Positions 51,695-59,506 of a stretch of DNA of 64,000 bases are shown here, piece by piece. This DNA is from CAZJQD01 sp964548165 [NCBI: uncultured bacterium] (lineage in GTDB: Bacteria; UBA8481). A program made the position numbers and the translations under genes. The stretch's first letter is position 1; every line of letters begins with the position of its first letter. Location of the stretch: the NCBI GenBank assembly GCA_964548165.1, contig CAZJQD010000015.1, positions 1,359 through 65,358 of the forward strand. The letters run 5' to 3'. The notes under the pieces are model-generated. The model was not told the origin of the DNA. It searched no databases and was given only the letters and a program-made list of their open reading frames with translations.

Positions 51695-52411
51695 TTAGAA
51701 CGTGTAGCGGATACCGCCGCCGAAGCCGGTCTCGTCGATGAAGCGGCCCTCGATGTAACCCGACCACTGGGGGGTCAGGTCAAAGCCGGCGCCGAGATAG
51801 ATGCCGACGTTGTCCTCGGCCTCGTCGTCCGCGCGGCCGGTTGCTCCGCCAAGCTTGTTGTACTCGACCGAGGCGTCGGAGAACTTCACGCCGAGGTAGG
51901 GGAGGAACTGGTCGTACTTGCCCTGGATCTGCAGGCCGACGTTCCACTCGCTGAAGTCGATGTCGTTGTTCGTGGTGCCAGCCGGGAGGATGTTGCCCGT
52001 GTGGCCGCTGTGAGCCAGGTAGTTGGCCTGGCCGGCGATGTTCCACGTGCCGGCGTCATACAGGACGGCGCCGATACCGAGGCCCCAGGCGAACTCGCCC
52101 GAACCCTCGAAGGTCTGCTCCGCCGCATTGACGTCAACGCGGTTGATATGGTCCATGGAGGCGCCGCCGAGGCGGACCGAGACTTCGACCTTATCGGTGA
52201 GTCCGTAGGATCCACGGCCGAGGAAGCTGAGGTTCTCAGCGCGATACTTGTCGGCAACGTTTCCCGACCACTCCATGTCCCGGCGATCGGACGCGAGCTC
52301 AAACTCGAGACCAAAACGGCCCATCGTGGGGTCGACCGGGCCCATCGGGCCGGCGTAAGAAGCCGTCGCGAGCAGAACGCCCATCGCGGCAAGACCAAGA
52401 ATCCTCTTCAT
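51695..52411 (-). CDS. Outer-membrane beta-barrel protein
   Basis: The ATG at 52411 has AAGGAG nine bases upstream; the frame is open further up but without support. The 238-residue product has a signal peptide (KRILGLAAMGVLLATASYA). The mature protein is made of alternating amphipathic strands (e.g. FGLEFELAS, VEVSVRLGG, WNVGLQIQGKYDQFLPYLGVKFSD) and ends GGGIRYTF, with the terminal Phe that marks barrels for outer-membrane assembly. It looks like a small OmpW/OmpA-type barrel of about 8-10 strands, but I do not recognise a specific family. It is a single-gene unit with a strong-looking promoter and an intrinsic terminator, so it may be abundant. Confidence 0.8.
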   Translation of the reverse strand: MKRILGLAAMGVLLATASYAGPMGPVDPTMGRFGLEFELASDRRDMEWSGNVADKYRAENLSFLGRGSYGLTDKVEVSVRLGGASMDHINRVDVNAAEQTFEGSGEFAWGLGIGAVLYDAGTWNIAGQANYLAHSGHTGNILPAGTTNNDIDFSEWNVGLQIQGKYDQFLPYLGVKFSDASVEYNKLGGATGRADDEAEDNVGIYLGAGFDLTPQWSGYIEGRFIDETGFGGGIRYTF

Positions 52412-52478
52412 GTAAAACACTCCTTCTTCATCGCCTGCAGTGTGTGAGTGCGATGAACAGTTGATTTCATCTGGACGC

Positions 52479-52506
52479 ATGCTAAATGCCCACCGACTTG
52501 TGTCAA
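52479..52506 (-). promoter_or_regulatory. Sigma70-type promoter of the outer-membrane protein gene
   Basis: On the minus strand a perfect TTGACA (52506-52501) and TAGCAT (52484-52479) are 16 bases apart in an AT-rich dip, giving a ~60-nt leader before the AAGGAG site. Confidence 0.65.
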
Positions 52507-52507
52507 A

Positions 52508-52537
52508 TGGAAAATCTTTCACACAGTAAGTTTTCCA
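52508..52537. promoter_or_regulatory. Inverted repeat just upstream of the -35 (possible operator)
   Basis: TGGAAAA (52508-52514) and TTTTCCA (52531-52537) form a 7-bp perfect inverted repeat with a 16-bp spacer, one base upstream of the -35 of the outer-membrane protein promoter. An activator or repressor site is possible. The rest of 52538-52720 shows nothing clear. Confidence 0.35.
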
Positions 52538-52720
52538 CAATGAAAGGGACGGAAAGGGTCACTACTTCAAGGGTGTTCACAAGTCGTGTGTTTCTGAATG
52601 AATGCGATGGGGGGACAGGCGCGCCTGGGGGAGACCGAGGGGCGAGCAGTTCGCGCGCCCCCCATGGCGGCTGGCCCGGCTTTGCCGGGACGGTCGTGAG
52701 TAGTTACCTGGAACGGAAAG

Positions 52721-54058
52721 TTAACCGAGGTCCATGCGGAGCGGGGTCTTCTTCTTGTCCTTAAGATAGATGGACTTGATCATGTGGACGATCCCCGAGG
52801 ACCCGATCTTGATGGTCTCGGTGATCGCGCCGCCCTCGAAGGCGCTGACGCCCTTGAGGAGCTCCGTGCGCGTCACGCCGGTCGCCGCGAAGACGCTGTC
52901 CTTGGCCGAGCAGAGGTCGCGGGTCTGGAAGATCTTCTTGCCGGCGAGGATGAGGTCGAGGTCGGGGAGGTTCATCTTCTTCATGCGCGCCTTCTCCTCC
53001 GGTGAGAAGCGGAAGGCGCTCCGGAGGTCCGGGGCCGCGTTGTCGCCCTTGCCGCCGATGATGTTGCCGCCCTCGTCGACGTTGGAGTGATTGACGTTAC
53101 GGGAGACCAGGCGGGCCTGGATCTCGCCGCCGATCGCGTCGAGGGCGATGGCCTTGAGGACGCCCTCGGGCGCGGCGCCGACGCCCATCAGGGCGTGGAG
53201 CTGGGAGCCGCGGATGGCGCAGGCGATCCCGCGGAGCATGTCGCCGTCCTCGATGAGCTTGACCTTGGCGCCGGCGGCGCGGATCTCGGCGATGAGCTTG
53301 CCGCTGCGCGGCCGGTCCATGACGACGATGGTGATGTCATGCGGCGAACTGCGCCGGTAGGCGTGCTGGAGCTTCTTGATCGTCACGTCGACGGGATCGA
53401 GGATCGAGACGTCGCCGGCGGCGTGCGATCCGACGACGAGCTTCTCCATGTACATGTCCGGGGCGTGCAAGAGCGTCCCACGCTCGGCCAGGGCCATCAC
53501 CGCGCAGGCGCCTTCGTTATTCAGGGCGCAGGGCGTCGTGCCTTCCAGCGGATCGGTCGCGATGTCGACGACGGCGTATCCGAGCTCCCGCAGCTCGTCG
53601 TCGGTCATCCAGCGCTCGTCGGGGATGTGGTACTTGCGGAGCGCGCTGAGGACCTTGAGATCGACCAGTTGCTCACGCGTCAGCCTGGTGTACGGCTCCA
53701 TCCCCTCGGGGATCGACTCCAGGATGTTGCGCTCGACGAGCTCGTGCGGCGTCAGGTGCCGCCAGCGTCCAACCTCCTCGCCGATGTAGAGCATGGGGGC
53801 CTCGTCGCGCTCGCCCTCCCCGATGACGACGGTGCCGCGGATGCGGATGTCGTTGTTGAGGATGCGGCGCATGGTGCGGACGGCGGCGTTGTCGGCCGAC
53901 TCCTTGTCGCCCCGGCCAACCCAGGGGCGGATGGCCACGGCGGCGGCCCGGGTCACGTCGATGACGCGGACGTCCTCGATGATCCCGGTCTCCACCAGCA
54001 TCTCTTCGATCGTGGTCTTTTCGGAAGCGCGGCCCTGGTCGGATCCCTCGTCGTTCAT
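52721..54058 (-). CDS. glpX: Class II fructose-1,6-bisphosphatase (GlpX) with insertions
   Basis: This 445-residue protein keeps the GlpX signature elements: DKESADNAAV (~51-60), VVIGEGERDEAPMLYIGEEVG (in parts, ~77-97), VDIATDPLEGTTP (~164-176), HAPDMYMEKLVVG, GVGAAPEGVLKA and FAATGVTRTELLKGV. It dephosphorylates fructose-1,6-bisphosphate in gluconeogenesis. Typical GlpX is ~320-340 residues; here a ~60-residue insertion (98-161, HLTPHELVERN...DELRELG) separates the two metal/phosphate motifs. A second expansion lies before DLDLILAGKKIFQTRD. The catalytic motifs are intact, so activity is likely. It is divergent from a glycerate kinase gene across only 36 bases. Confidence 0.92.
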   Translation of the reverse strand: MNDEGSDQGRASEKTTIEEMLVETGIIEDVRVIDVTRAAAVAIRPWVGRGDKESADNAAVRTMRRILNNDIRIRGTVVIGEGERDEAPMLYIGEEVGRWRHLTPHELVERNILESIPEGMEPYTRLTREQLVDLKVLSALRKYHIPDERWMTDDELRELGYAVVDIATDPLEGTTPCALNNEGACAVMALAERGTLLHAPDMYMEKLVVGSHAAGDVSILDPVDVTIKKLQHAYRRSSPHDITIVVMDRPRSGKLIAEIRAAGAKVKLIEDGDMLRGIACAIRGSQLHALMGVGAAPEGVLKAIALDAIGGEIQARLVSRNVNHSNVDEGGNIIGGKGDNAAPDLRSAFRFSPEEKARMKKMNLPDLDLILAGKKIFQTRDLCSAKDSVFAATGVTRTELLKGVSAFEGGAITETIKIGSSGIVHMIKSIYLKDKKKTPLRMDLG

Positions 54059-54094
54059 GATTGAACCCGAGGGCCCAGGCTCGTAGGGTGATCC

Positions 54095-55411
54095 ATGATG
54101 GCGACAAGCAAACCATCGGTTGCCGCTCCTGTCAAGGCGGAGCCCCGGGCGCGCGGGTTTCTTCTCGACGCGTTTGCCGCCGGAGTCGGCGCCGCTCAGC
54201 CAGCGCGCCTGATCGCGACCTCGCTGTTGCCGCGTCCTTCTCCGGGTCGCATGGTCGTCGTGGGCGCGGGCAAGGCCGCAATCGGGATGGCGCGGGCCGT
54301 CACGGGCGCGCTAGAGGTGCGCGGCGACGGTCGCGGTCCGGAGGGACTCATCATCGCGCCACACGCCGTCGACCAGCCCGACCCGATCGCGGGCATCGAG
54401 GTTCATCGTGGACGCCACCCAATCCCGGACGAATCCAGCATCGACGCGACCGTGGCGCTCATGGCCCTGGTCGGCGGTCTCGGCGAACGCGACACGCTCA
54501 TCGCCCTCTGGTCGGGCGGCGGCTCGGCGCTGTTGTGCGAGCCTCAAGGCGTCTCGCTGGCCGAGAAGCAGGAGGTCCTCGCGGCCCTTCTGCGTGTCGG
54601 CGCGGGCATTTCCGAGATCAACCTCGTCCGCCGTCACCTCTCTGCCGTCAAGGGCGGCCAGTTCGTGAAGAGGGCCGGCGCGGGCGCTATCCACGCCCTG
54701 GTCCTCTCGGACGTCGTCGGCGACGACCTGGCCGCGGTCGCTTCCGGTCCGACCGTGCCGGATCCCACGACGTTTGCCGAGGCCCTTTCCGTCCTGGATC
54801 GATACCGCGTGCCCGCCCCCGGGGTTCGAGACGCGCTGAGGCGTGGTGCGCGCGGCGAGATGGCCGAGACTCCCAAGCCGGGGGATCGCATCTTCCGGCG
54901 GGTGCGTACCCGATTGATTGGGGGCGGCAGGGATGCGGTGAACGGCGCGCTGGAGTCCCTGCGCGACGCGGGCCTGCGCCCCTTCGTCGCGGATGGGCGA
55001 GTCTCTGGCCCAGCCCTGGCCGCCGCGGAACGCGATGCGATCCGGGTCCGCGGTCTCGAATCCGGCGACGTCTTCGTGACCAATGGGGAGTGCACGGTCG
55101 AGGTGCGCGGCCAGGGGCGCGGCGGCCGCAACCTGGAGTACCTGCTCGCGCTCGCCCTGGAGCTCGACGGCGAGCCCGGCGTCTGGGCTCTGGCCGCGGA
55201 TACGGACGGCATCGACGGGACGAGCGATGCCGCGGGCGCCGTGATCGGTCCCGATACGATCGAGCGCGCCGCCGCCCTCGGCATCGACGGCGCCGCGTAT
55301 CTCTCGGACAATGATGCCCATGGCTTTTTTGAGGCGCTCGGCGACCTGGTCAGGACAGGGCCTACGGGCACCAACGTGAACGACCTGCACATAGTCTTGA
55401 GGATGCCGTGA
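54095..55411 (+). CDS. Glycerate 2-kinase (DUF4147/MOFRL family)
   Basis: The 438-residue protein matches the GckA/TtuD class: VVVGAGKAAIGMARAV near residue 54, LWSGGGSALLCEP near 140, EINLVRRHLSAVKGGQ near 172, LSDVVGDDLAAVASGPTVPD near 205, and a C-terminal MOFRL domain with NGECTVEVRGQGRGGRN and DTDGIDGTSDAAGA. It phosphorylates D-glycerate to 2-phosphoglycerate in the cytoplasm. The next gene encodes a 2-hydroxyacid dehydrogenase that could make glycerate from hydroxypyruvate, and glpX diverges, so the cluster links glycerate metabolism to gluconeogenesis. Confidence 0.93.
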   Translation: MMATSKPSVAAPVKAEPRARGFLLDAFAAGVGAAQPARLIATSLLPRPSPGRMVVVGAGKAAIGMARAVTGALEVRGDGRGPEGLIIAPHAVDQPDPIAGIEVHRGRHPIPDESSIDATVALMALVGGLGERDTLIALWSGGGSALLCEPQGVSLAEKQEVLAALLRVGAGISEINLVRRHLSAVKGGQFVKRAGAGAIHALVLSDVVGDDLAAVASGPTVPDPTTFAEALSVLDRYRVPAPGVRDALRRGARGEMAETPKPGDRIFRRVRTRLIGGGRDAVNGALESLRDAGLRPFVADGRVSGPALAAAERDAIRVRGLESGDVFVTNGECTVEVRGQGRGGRNLEYLLALALELDGEPGVWALAADTDGIDGTSDAAGAVIGPDTIERAAALGIDGAAYLSDNDAHGFFEALGDLVRTGPTGTNVNDLHIVLRMP

Positions 55412-55442
55412 TGGTCCTGCAGCGGGAGAGCGAGGGAGTGGG

Positions 55443-56402
55443 ATGACGACGCGCGTGTTGATTACCCGGCCGCTGATTGCGCCGGCGCTGGCGGCGATCC
55501 GCGGCGCGGGGCTCGAGCCCTTCATCCAGCCGCTTCGGGATCGGCGCGAGCTCCTGGCGGCGGCCGCCTCGGTCGAGGCGATGATCACGATGCTGACGGA
55601 TCGCCTGGACGCCGAGTTCTTCGCGGCGGCGAAGGGCGGTCCCCTCAAGATCGTGGCCAACTACGCGGTCGGTCACGACAACGTCGACCTGGCCGCCGCG
55701 AGGAGTGCCGGCGTCTGGGCGACCAATACGCCCGATGTGCTCACCGAGGCCACCGCGGAGATGGCCTGGGCGCTCGCCTTTGCCGCCGCTCGCAGGGTCG
55801 TCGAGGGTGACGCGCTCGTGCGCGGGGGGATGTGGAAGGGATGGGAGCCGACCCAGCTCGTGGGGATGGGAATTTCCGGCGCCACGATCGGCGTCATCGG
55901 CGCCGGCCGGATCGGTCGCGCCTTCGCACGGATGGGTCGCGGCTTCGGCGTGACGGTTCTCTACTACAGTCGAACCGCCCAGCCCGCGTTCGAGACAGAG
56001 TCGGGGGCGAGACGAGTCGAGCTCAATGCGCTGATGGCCGCGAGCGATATTGTCTCCATTCACCTACCGGGGGGCGCGGGAACAAAGAGCCTGGTGGGCA
56101 CGGAACAGCTCGCCGCGATGAAACCCGGCGCGATCCTCGTGAACACGGGGCGGGGCACCGTCGTCGACGAAGCCGCGCTCGTGGAGGGCTTGATGCAGGG
56201 GAGGCCCGCCGCCGCCGGGCTGGACGTGTATGAGAAGGAGCCGGTCGTGCATCCGGGCCTCCTTCGGCTCCCCAACGTGGTCCTGGCGCCGCACCTCGGC
56301 TCCGCGACTGTGAAGAGCCGTACACAGATGGCGGCGCGGTGCGCGGCGAACATCCGGGCCGCCCTGGAGGGTCGTGCGCCCCTGGACGCCCTGGGTCTAT
56401 AG
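55443..56402 (+). CDS. D-2-hydroxyacid dehydrogenase (glycerate/hydroxypyruvate reductase type)
   Basis: This 319-residue member of the D-isomer-specific 2-hydroxyacid dehydrogenase family has the NAD(P)-binding GAGRIGRAFARMGRGFG near residue 152. The catalytic triad is visible as Arg in NTGRGTVVDEAAL (~235), Glu in DVYEKEPVVHPGL (~262) and His in LAPHLGSAT (~283). Sequence features such as VGHDNVDLAAA and ATAEMAWAL fit the glyoxylate/hydroxypyruvate reductase (GyaR/GhrB-like) branch. Together with the upstream glycerate kinase it would move hydroxypyruvate or glyoxylate products into glycolysis. The exact substrate is inferred from context. Confidence 0.9.
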   Translation: MTTRVLITRPLIAPALAAIRGAGLEPFIQPLRDRRELLAAAASVEAMITMLTDRLDAEFFAAAKGGPLKIVANYAVGHDNVDLAAARSAGVWATNTPDVLTEATAEMAWALAFAAARRVVEGDALVRGGMWKGWEPTQLVGMGISGATIGVIGAGRIGRAFARMGRGFGVTVLYYSRTAQPAFETESGARRVELNALMAASDIVSIHLPGGAGTKSLVGTEQLAAMKPGAILVNTGRGTVVDEAALVEGLMQGRPAAAGLDVYEKEPVVHPGLLRLPNVVLAPHLGSATVKSRTQMAARCAANIRAALEGRAPLDALGL

Positions 56403-56463
56403 GGCTGGGGATTCGTTCGGAAGCTTTGCTCAAGTTTGCGCTGGTTCGGTCGATAAGAAGAAC

Positions 56464-57204
56464 ATGTTCGGCCTGGCGGCTCCCAACGACTTCATGAACG
56501 CCATTCTTGCGGCAGAGAAGACCGAGACGCGCGGCCAGGACCTGGCTCGCCTCGGGATGAAGGACCAGGGGCAGTCCTTCGAGGATGTCCTGACCGCCAT
56601 CGACAGCAAGTATCTCCGGCCGGACCGCGGCATCCTGACGGCGATGGACGCGAACCGGGATGCGGACGAAGAGCGCCGAACCGGGCGCAAGTCCACGGGC
56701 AGCTTCGACAGCATCATCTCCGCGCAGGTTGCCGGCGCGCTCGGCGGCATCTACCAGGACCCCTCCATGCGGCCGGACATGACGGCGGCCAATCCCTTCT
56801 CCGCGTCCGCCACCTTCAGCCAGTTCTCGCCCAGGCTCTCGAAGAAGGCGATGCAGGTCGCGGCGGCGAACGGTTTCCCCGTTGAGGCCGTCTTCGGGCA
56901 GGGGGCCATGACGAATACGAGCGGCTACGGGACCAAGGCTTCGACCGCGACGACCGGGCTTGGCGGTTACCTGCCCGGCAACCTCTCGGGGATCAGCGCC
57001 GGCCTGGGCTCCGGAACGAACGGCATCCTCCAGATGATCACTCAGCTCTACAGTTCCACGGCCGCGACGGCCGATAAGAAAACTACGCGGACTTCCTCCG
57101 GTCCCGTGACGGCGCCCACGGCGGGCCCGTCCACCAGCGTCAACGAGATGCTGGAAGCCCGGAAGAGGATCGTGTCGTCCAGCCGGATAGCGCGCGGACT
57201 CTAA
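56464..57204 (+). CDS. Uncharacterised protein, Ser/Thr/Ala-rich C-terminal half
   Basis: The ATG at 56464 (MFGLAAPNDFMNAILAAE) is preferred because earlier starts overlap the dehydrogenase gene; the frame continues upstream. The 246-residue protein has no signal peptide or membrane helix. Residues ~1-110 are mixed and charged, including a patch GRKSTGSFDSIISAQVAGALGG. Residues ~120-165 contain SKKAMQVAAANGFPVEAVFGQG, and the rest is Gly/Ser/Thr-rich and probably flexible until a basic end (EMLEARKRIVSSSRIARGL). I recognise no family. It might be a rod/flagellar-type or envelope-associated protein by composition, but nothing shows this. A perfect hairpin follows its stop. Confidence 0.65.
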   Translation: MFGLAAPNDFMNAILAAEKTETRGQDLARLGMKDQGQSFEDVLTAIDSKYLRPDRGILTAMDANRDADEERRTGRKSTGSFDSIISAQVAGALGGIYQDPSMRPDMTAANPFSASATFSQFSPRLSKKAMQVAAANGFPVEAVFGQGAMTNTSGYGTKASTATTGLGGYLPGNLSGISAGLGSGTNGILQMITQLYSSTAATADKKTTRTSSGPVTAPTAGPSTSVNEMLEARKRIVSSSRIARGL

Positions 57205-57220
57205 CTCTGAAGCCTGGCAG

Positions 57221-57248
57221 GAGCCGGACGGGTGCCGCCGTCCGGCTC
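57221..57248. terminator. Two-way terminator-like hairpin between convergent genes
   Basis: GAGCCGGACGG (57221-57231) pairs perfectly with CCGTCCGGCTC (57238-57248) over a 6-nt loop. It sits between the stop of the unknown gene (+) and the stop of the acyltransferase gene (-). The downstream plus strand is pyrimidine-rich but lacks a clean T-run. Confidence 0.6.
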
Positions 57249-57320
57249 ACTCCGGCTCTTCTTCCCTCTCTCTAAACGAAACCCACTTCTTCGCTGATCG
57301 CTCGATGCTGATCGGCTGAT

Positions 57321-58169
57321 TCAGAGCGCCGGCGTCTTCCACCTCTTGTGCAACCAGAAGTACTGATCGGGCGCCTGCCGGATCGCGGCCTCCAGCCTCC
57401 GGTTGAAGTCCGTCATCATGGTCGCGACGTCGGAGGGAGGAATGGGTTCAGACGGGAGGAACCGGTAGACGGGGCCGTCCTTCAGGATGAAGCCCGGCAC
57501 CAGGACAGCGCCGGTGCGAAGGGCCATCTCCGCGGGGCCGGTGAGCGTGGAGGCGATGCGGCCGAAGAACGGGACGAAGACGCCGTTTCGGCCCGCGTCC
57601 TGGTCGGCGAAGATGGCGATCATCTGCTTCTGGTGAAGAGCGGCGAGGGCGCCGCGCAGGCCCATCCCGCGCATCACGGTCCTGGCGCCCTTGAGGGTCC
57701 GGAGGCCGTTGATGTAACGCTCGACGTGCGGATTGCGGACGGGCGCGAAGATGGAGGTCACCGAGTAGCCCAGGGACTGGAGCCCGGCAGGGCCGATCTC
57801 GAAACCGCCGAAGTGCCCGGTCACGACGATGACGCCGCGGCCCTCGGCGAGAGCGCGGTCGAAGATCTCACGCTTCTCGATGACGACATTCTCGTGGAAT
57901 TCCGCGTCCGACCAGCGGGGGATGCGGCCGATGTCGGCGAGGAGTTCGCCGAAATGCTGGAACGTGCCGCGCGCGATCGCGAGTCGTTCGGTCTCCGACT
58001 TCTCGGGGAACGCGATGCGGAGATTCTCGAGGACAACGCGGCGGCGGACGCCGAGCGAGAAGACGACAAGTCCGAGCCAGCGTCCGAGGCGACAGGCGAT
58101 CGCCCGCGGCGGCGCGGTCACGCCGGCGATGAGCAGGCGCAGGGCGAGGTATTGGATCCGGTGCTTCAG
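57321..58169 (-). CDS. LpxL/HtrB-type lipid A acyltransferase, start codon uncertain
   Basis: The protein aligns by eye with LpxL-type acyltransferases: RRRVVLENLRIAFPEKSE near residue 38, the catalytic HX4E in VVTGHFGGFEIGPAG (~residue 110), IFADQDAGRNGVFVPFFGR near 180 and a terminal QYFWLHKRWKT. It adds a secondary acyl chain to lipid A at the inner membrane. The family N-terminus should begin about at KHRIQYLALRLL, but no ATG, GTG or TTG is there. A CTG at 58169 follows GAGGT by five bases, giving 282 residues. An ATG at 58201 opens an 11-codon frame whose TGA overlaps that CTG. Either a CTG start coupled to a leader peptide, or a one-base frameshift, explains this. Confidence 0.85.
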   Translation of the reverse strand: MKHRIQYLALRLLIAGVTAPPRAIACRLGRWLGLVVFSLGVRRRVVLENLRIAFPEKSETERLAIARGTFQHFGELLADIGRIPRWSDAEFHENVVIEKREIFDRALAEGRGVIVVTGHFGGFEIGPAGLQSLGYSVTSIFAPVRNPHVERYINGLRTLKGARTVMRGMGLRGALAALHQKQMIAIFADQDAGRNGVFVPFFGRIASTLTGPAEMALRTGAVLVPGFILKDGPVYRFLPSEPIPPSDVATMMTDFNRRLEAAIRQAPDQYFWLHKRWKTPAL

Positions 58170-58339
58170 CGGGGACCTCGGGCGGGTGCGGTGAGTCTCA
58201 TGGCGGCAGGGTAGCAGAGGAGAGGAGGGACTGCATCGGGCGCGCGCAGGGTGCGGTCGGGCTCGGCTGGAGAGACTCGACGCAGAGAGATTGGCGGGAG
58301 GGCTCGGATCGACCGAAGGGCCACTTCGCCGAATGGCTC

Positions 58340-58378
58340 GACACGCCCATCCCGAAACCGGGGATAGGCGGGCGTGTC
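58340..58378. other. Strong stem-loop upstream of ssrA
   Basis: GACACGCCC (58340-58348) pairs perfectly with GGGCGTGTC (58370-58378), and ATCCC/GGGAT pairs inside. There is no T-run on either strand. The gene-free stretch 58202-58597 holds this hairpin and the ssrA promoter; I see nothing else in it. Confidence 0.45.
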
Positions 58379-58551
58379 TGCGCTTGAGTTCGGCTCCGTC
58401 GGCCCTGTCGGCGATCACCGGTTTCAGAGTCAATGTATCTCGCGTTGGAACCCTCTATGCGCTTACCTTCTCCGGGGATTCAGGCTCCAATCTGCGGCCA
58501 TCTGCGAAATCTGTGGATGGATTCTCCGGGTTTCAAGCTTGGAACCCTTCC

Positions 58552-58580
58552 TTGAATTCGCGCCTCGCAGGGCGTATGCT
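58552..58580 (+). promoter_or_regulatory. Candidate ssrA promoter
   Basis: TTGAAT (58552-58557) and TATGCT (58575-58580) are 17 bases apart. The mature tmRNA 5' end lies 18 bases after the -10, so a short precursor would be trimmed by RNase P. Confidence 0.55.
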
Positions 58581-58597
58581 TCTCTCAGTAGTCACTC

Positions 58598-58952
58598 GGG
58601 GGCGCACAGGACTTGACGGGAGTCAGGTGGGCCGCGGTGGCGCGCCGAGGCAAGCATGGTGTCCTCGTAAAAAACTCCAGGCACTTTTTAACTGCCAACA
58701 ACGATTTGGCTCTAGCCGCTTAGGCGGCAGGTCACACCGGCGATGTCTGCTAGTCGGTGATGATCTCATCAGCAGGCTGGTTCGTCCGGTATGCCAGGGG
58801 CCGGCGGGCGAGGAGACTACCCAAGCTGGCGGGGAGAGGAGCCTGTTCGTGGGCGCCCTCCCGGCGAGACTCTTAAGTACATGAACTACGCGCGTAGAAG
58901 CCCGGTTGCATCGGCTGTTCGGACGTGGGTTCGATTCCCACCGCCTCCACCA
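58598..58952 (+). ncRNA. ssrA: tmRNA (SsrA), about 355 nt
   Basis: The 5' end GGGGGCG pairs with CGCCTCC at 58942-58948 to form the tRNA-like acceptor stem, followed by A and an encoded CCA. The T-arm is GTGGG-TTCGATT-CCCAC (58925-58941). The conserved tmRNA 5' region GACTTGACGGGAGTC and the CTCGTAAAAAA segment before the reading frame are present. The tag most likely reads ANNDLALAA (GCC at 58694 to TAG at 58721), ending in the LAA-type degron; the resume codon could be one codon earlier. It rescues stalled ribosomes together with SmpB (17666-18112) and RNase R. Its 3' end is the apparent integration site of the following element. Confidence 0.93.
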
Positions 58953-58999
58953 TGTAACGCCAGTAAACTCAGGCGAAACACCCCGAAAACAGCCCTTTC

Positions 59000-59019
59000 A
59001 TTTGGCACCATTTGGCACC
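59000..59019 (+). repeat. Direct repeat ATTTGGCACC x2 near the left att site
   Basis: Two adjacent perfect 10-bp copies (59000-59009, 59010-59019) lie 48 bases inside the element from the tmRNA end. This is where integrase arm-type or excisionase sites are expected. Apart from this and the operator below I see nothing in 58953-59221. Confidence 0.4.
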
Positions 59020-59167
59020 GACGGCCATACCCCCCTGAAATTGTCGCTCAATCCACAAGCGGAATGGCATTGCCACCCATGCTTTGCGAGTCGTATTGAA
59101 CGCCGGCTGATACTGAAGCTCGAGGTCACTACTCGGGCCGAATCGTGTGGGGGGCGAGCCGAGTGTG

Positions 59168-59193
59168 TTGACAATGTGTATACATACTGTCAA
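59168..59193. promoter_or_regulatory. Palindromic operator of the toxin-antitoxin genes
   Basis: TTGACA (59168-59173) and TGTCAA (59188-59193) flank a centre containing TGTATACA; 11 of 13 half-site positions pair. It lies 28 bases before the antitoxin ATG and overlaps a TTGACA promoter-like hexamer. Binding by the ribbon-helix-helix antitoxin would give autorepression. Confidence 0.6.
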
Positions 59194-59221
59194 GCTGGAG
59201 TTGACCAAGCAGGAGGTCTCG

Positions 59222-59506
59222 ATGCTCGATTCCGTTACCGGTAACCGCGAAGTGACGATCAATCTGCGCGCGACGCAGAAGCAGCGCGCGCTCATCGATT
59301 GGGCCGCGGAGGCGGCTGGCAAGAATCGTTCGGCATTCATGCTGGAGGCGGCTTGTCATGAGGCGGAGAATCTCCTGGCCGATCAGAGGTTGTTCCTGCT
59401 CGGTGACGCGGATTATCGTCGCTTCCTGAAAGCGCTGGATGCACCGCCGGCTTCGAATTCGCGCTTGCGGCGTCTCCTGGCTACCGCACCTCCCTGGAAA
59501 GAGTGA
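59222..59506 (+). CDS. TacA-like antitoxin (DUF1778, ribbon-helix-helix)
   Basis: The ATG at 59222 is set by AGGAGG five bases upstream; an earlier in-frame ATG would run through the operator. The 94-residue protein has the DUF1778 pattern: a beta-strand EVTINLRATQKQRALIDWAAEAAGK (in parts: EVTINLRATQKQ, ALIDWAAEAAGK) forming an RHH DNA-binding domain at residues ~9-45, then SAFMLEAACHEAENLLADQ and a C-terminal toxin-binding part ending LATAPPWKE. It should repress the operon and neutralise the acetyltransferase toxin encoded next, whose GTG overlaps its stop. Confidence 0.88.
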   Translation: MLDSVTGNREVTINLRATQKQRALIDWAAEAAGKNRSAFMLEAACHEAENLLADQRLFLLGDADYRRFLKALDAPPASNSRLRRLLATAPPWKE

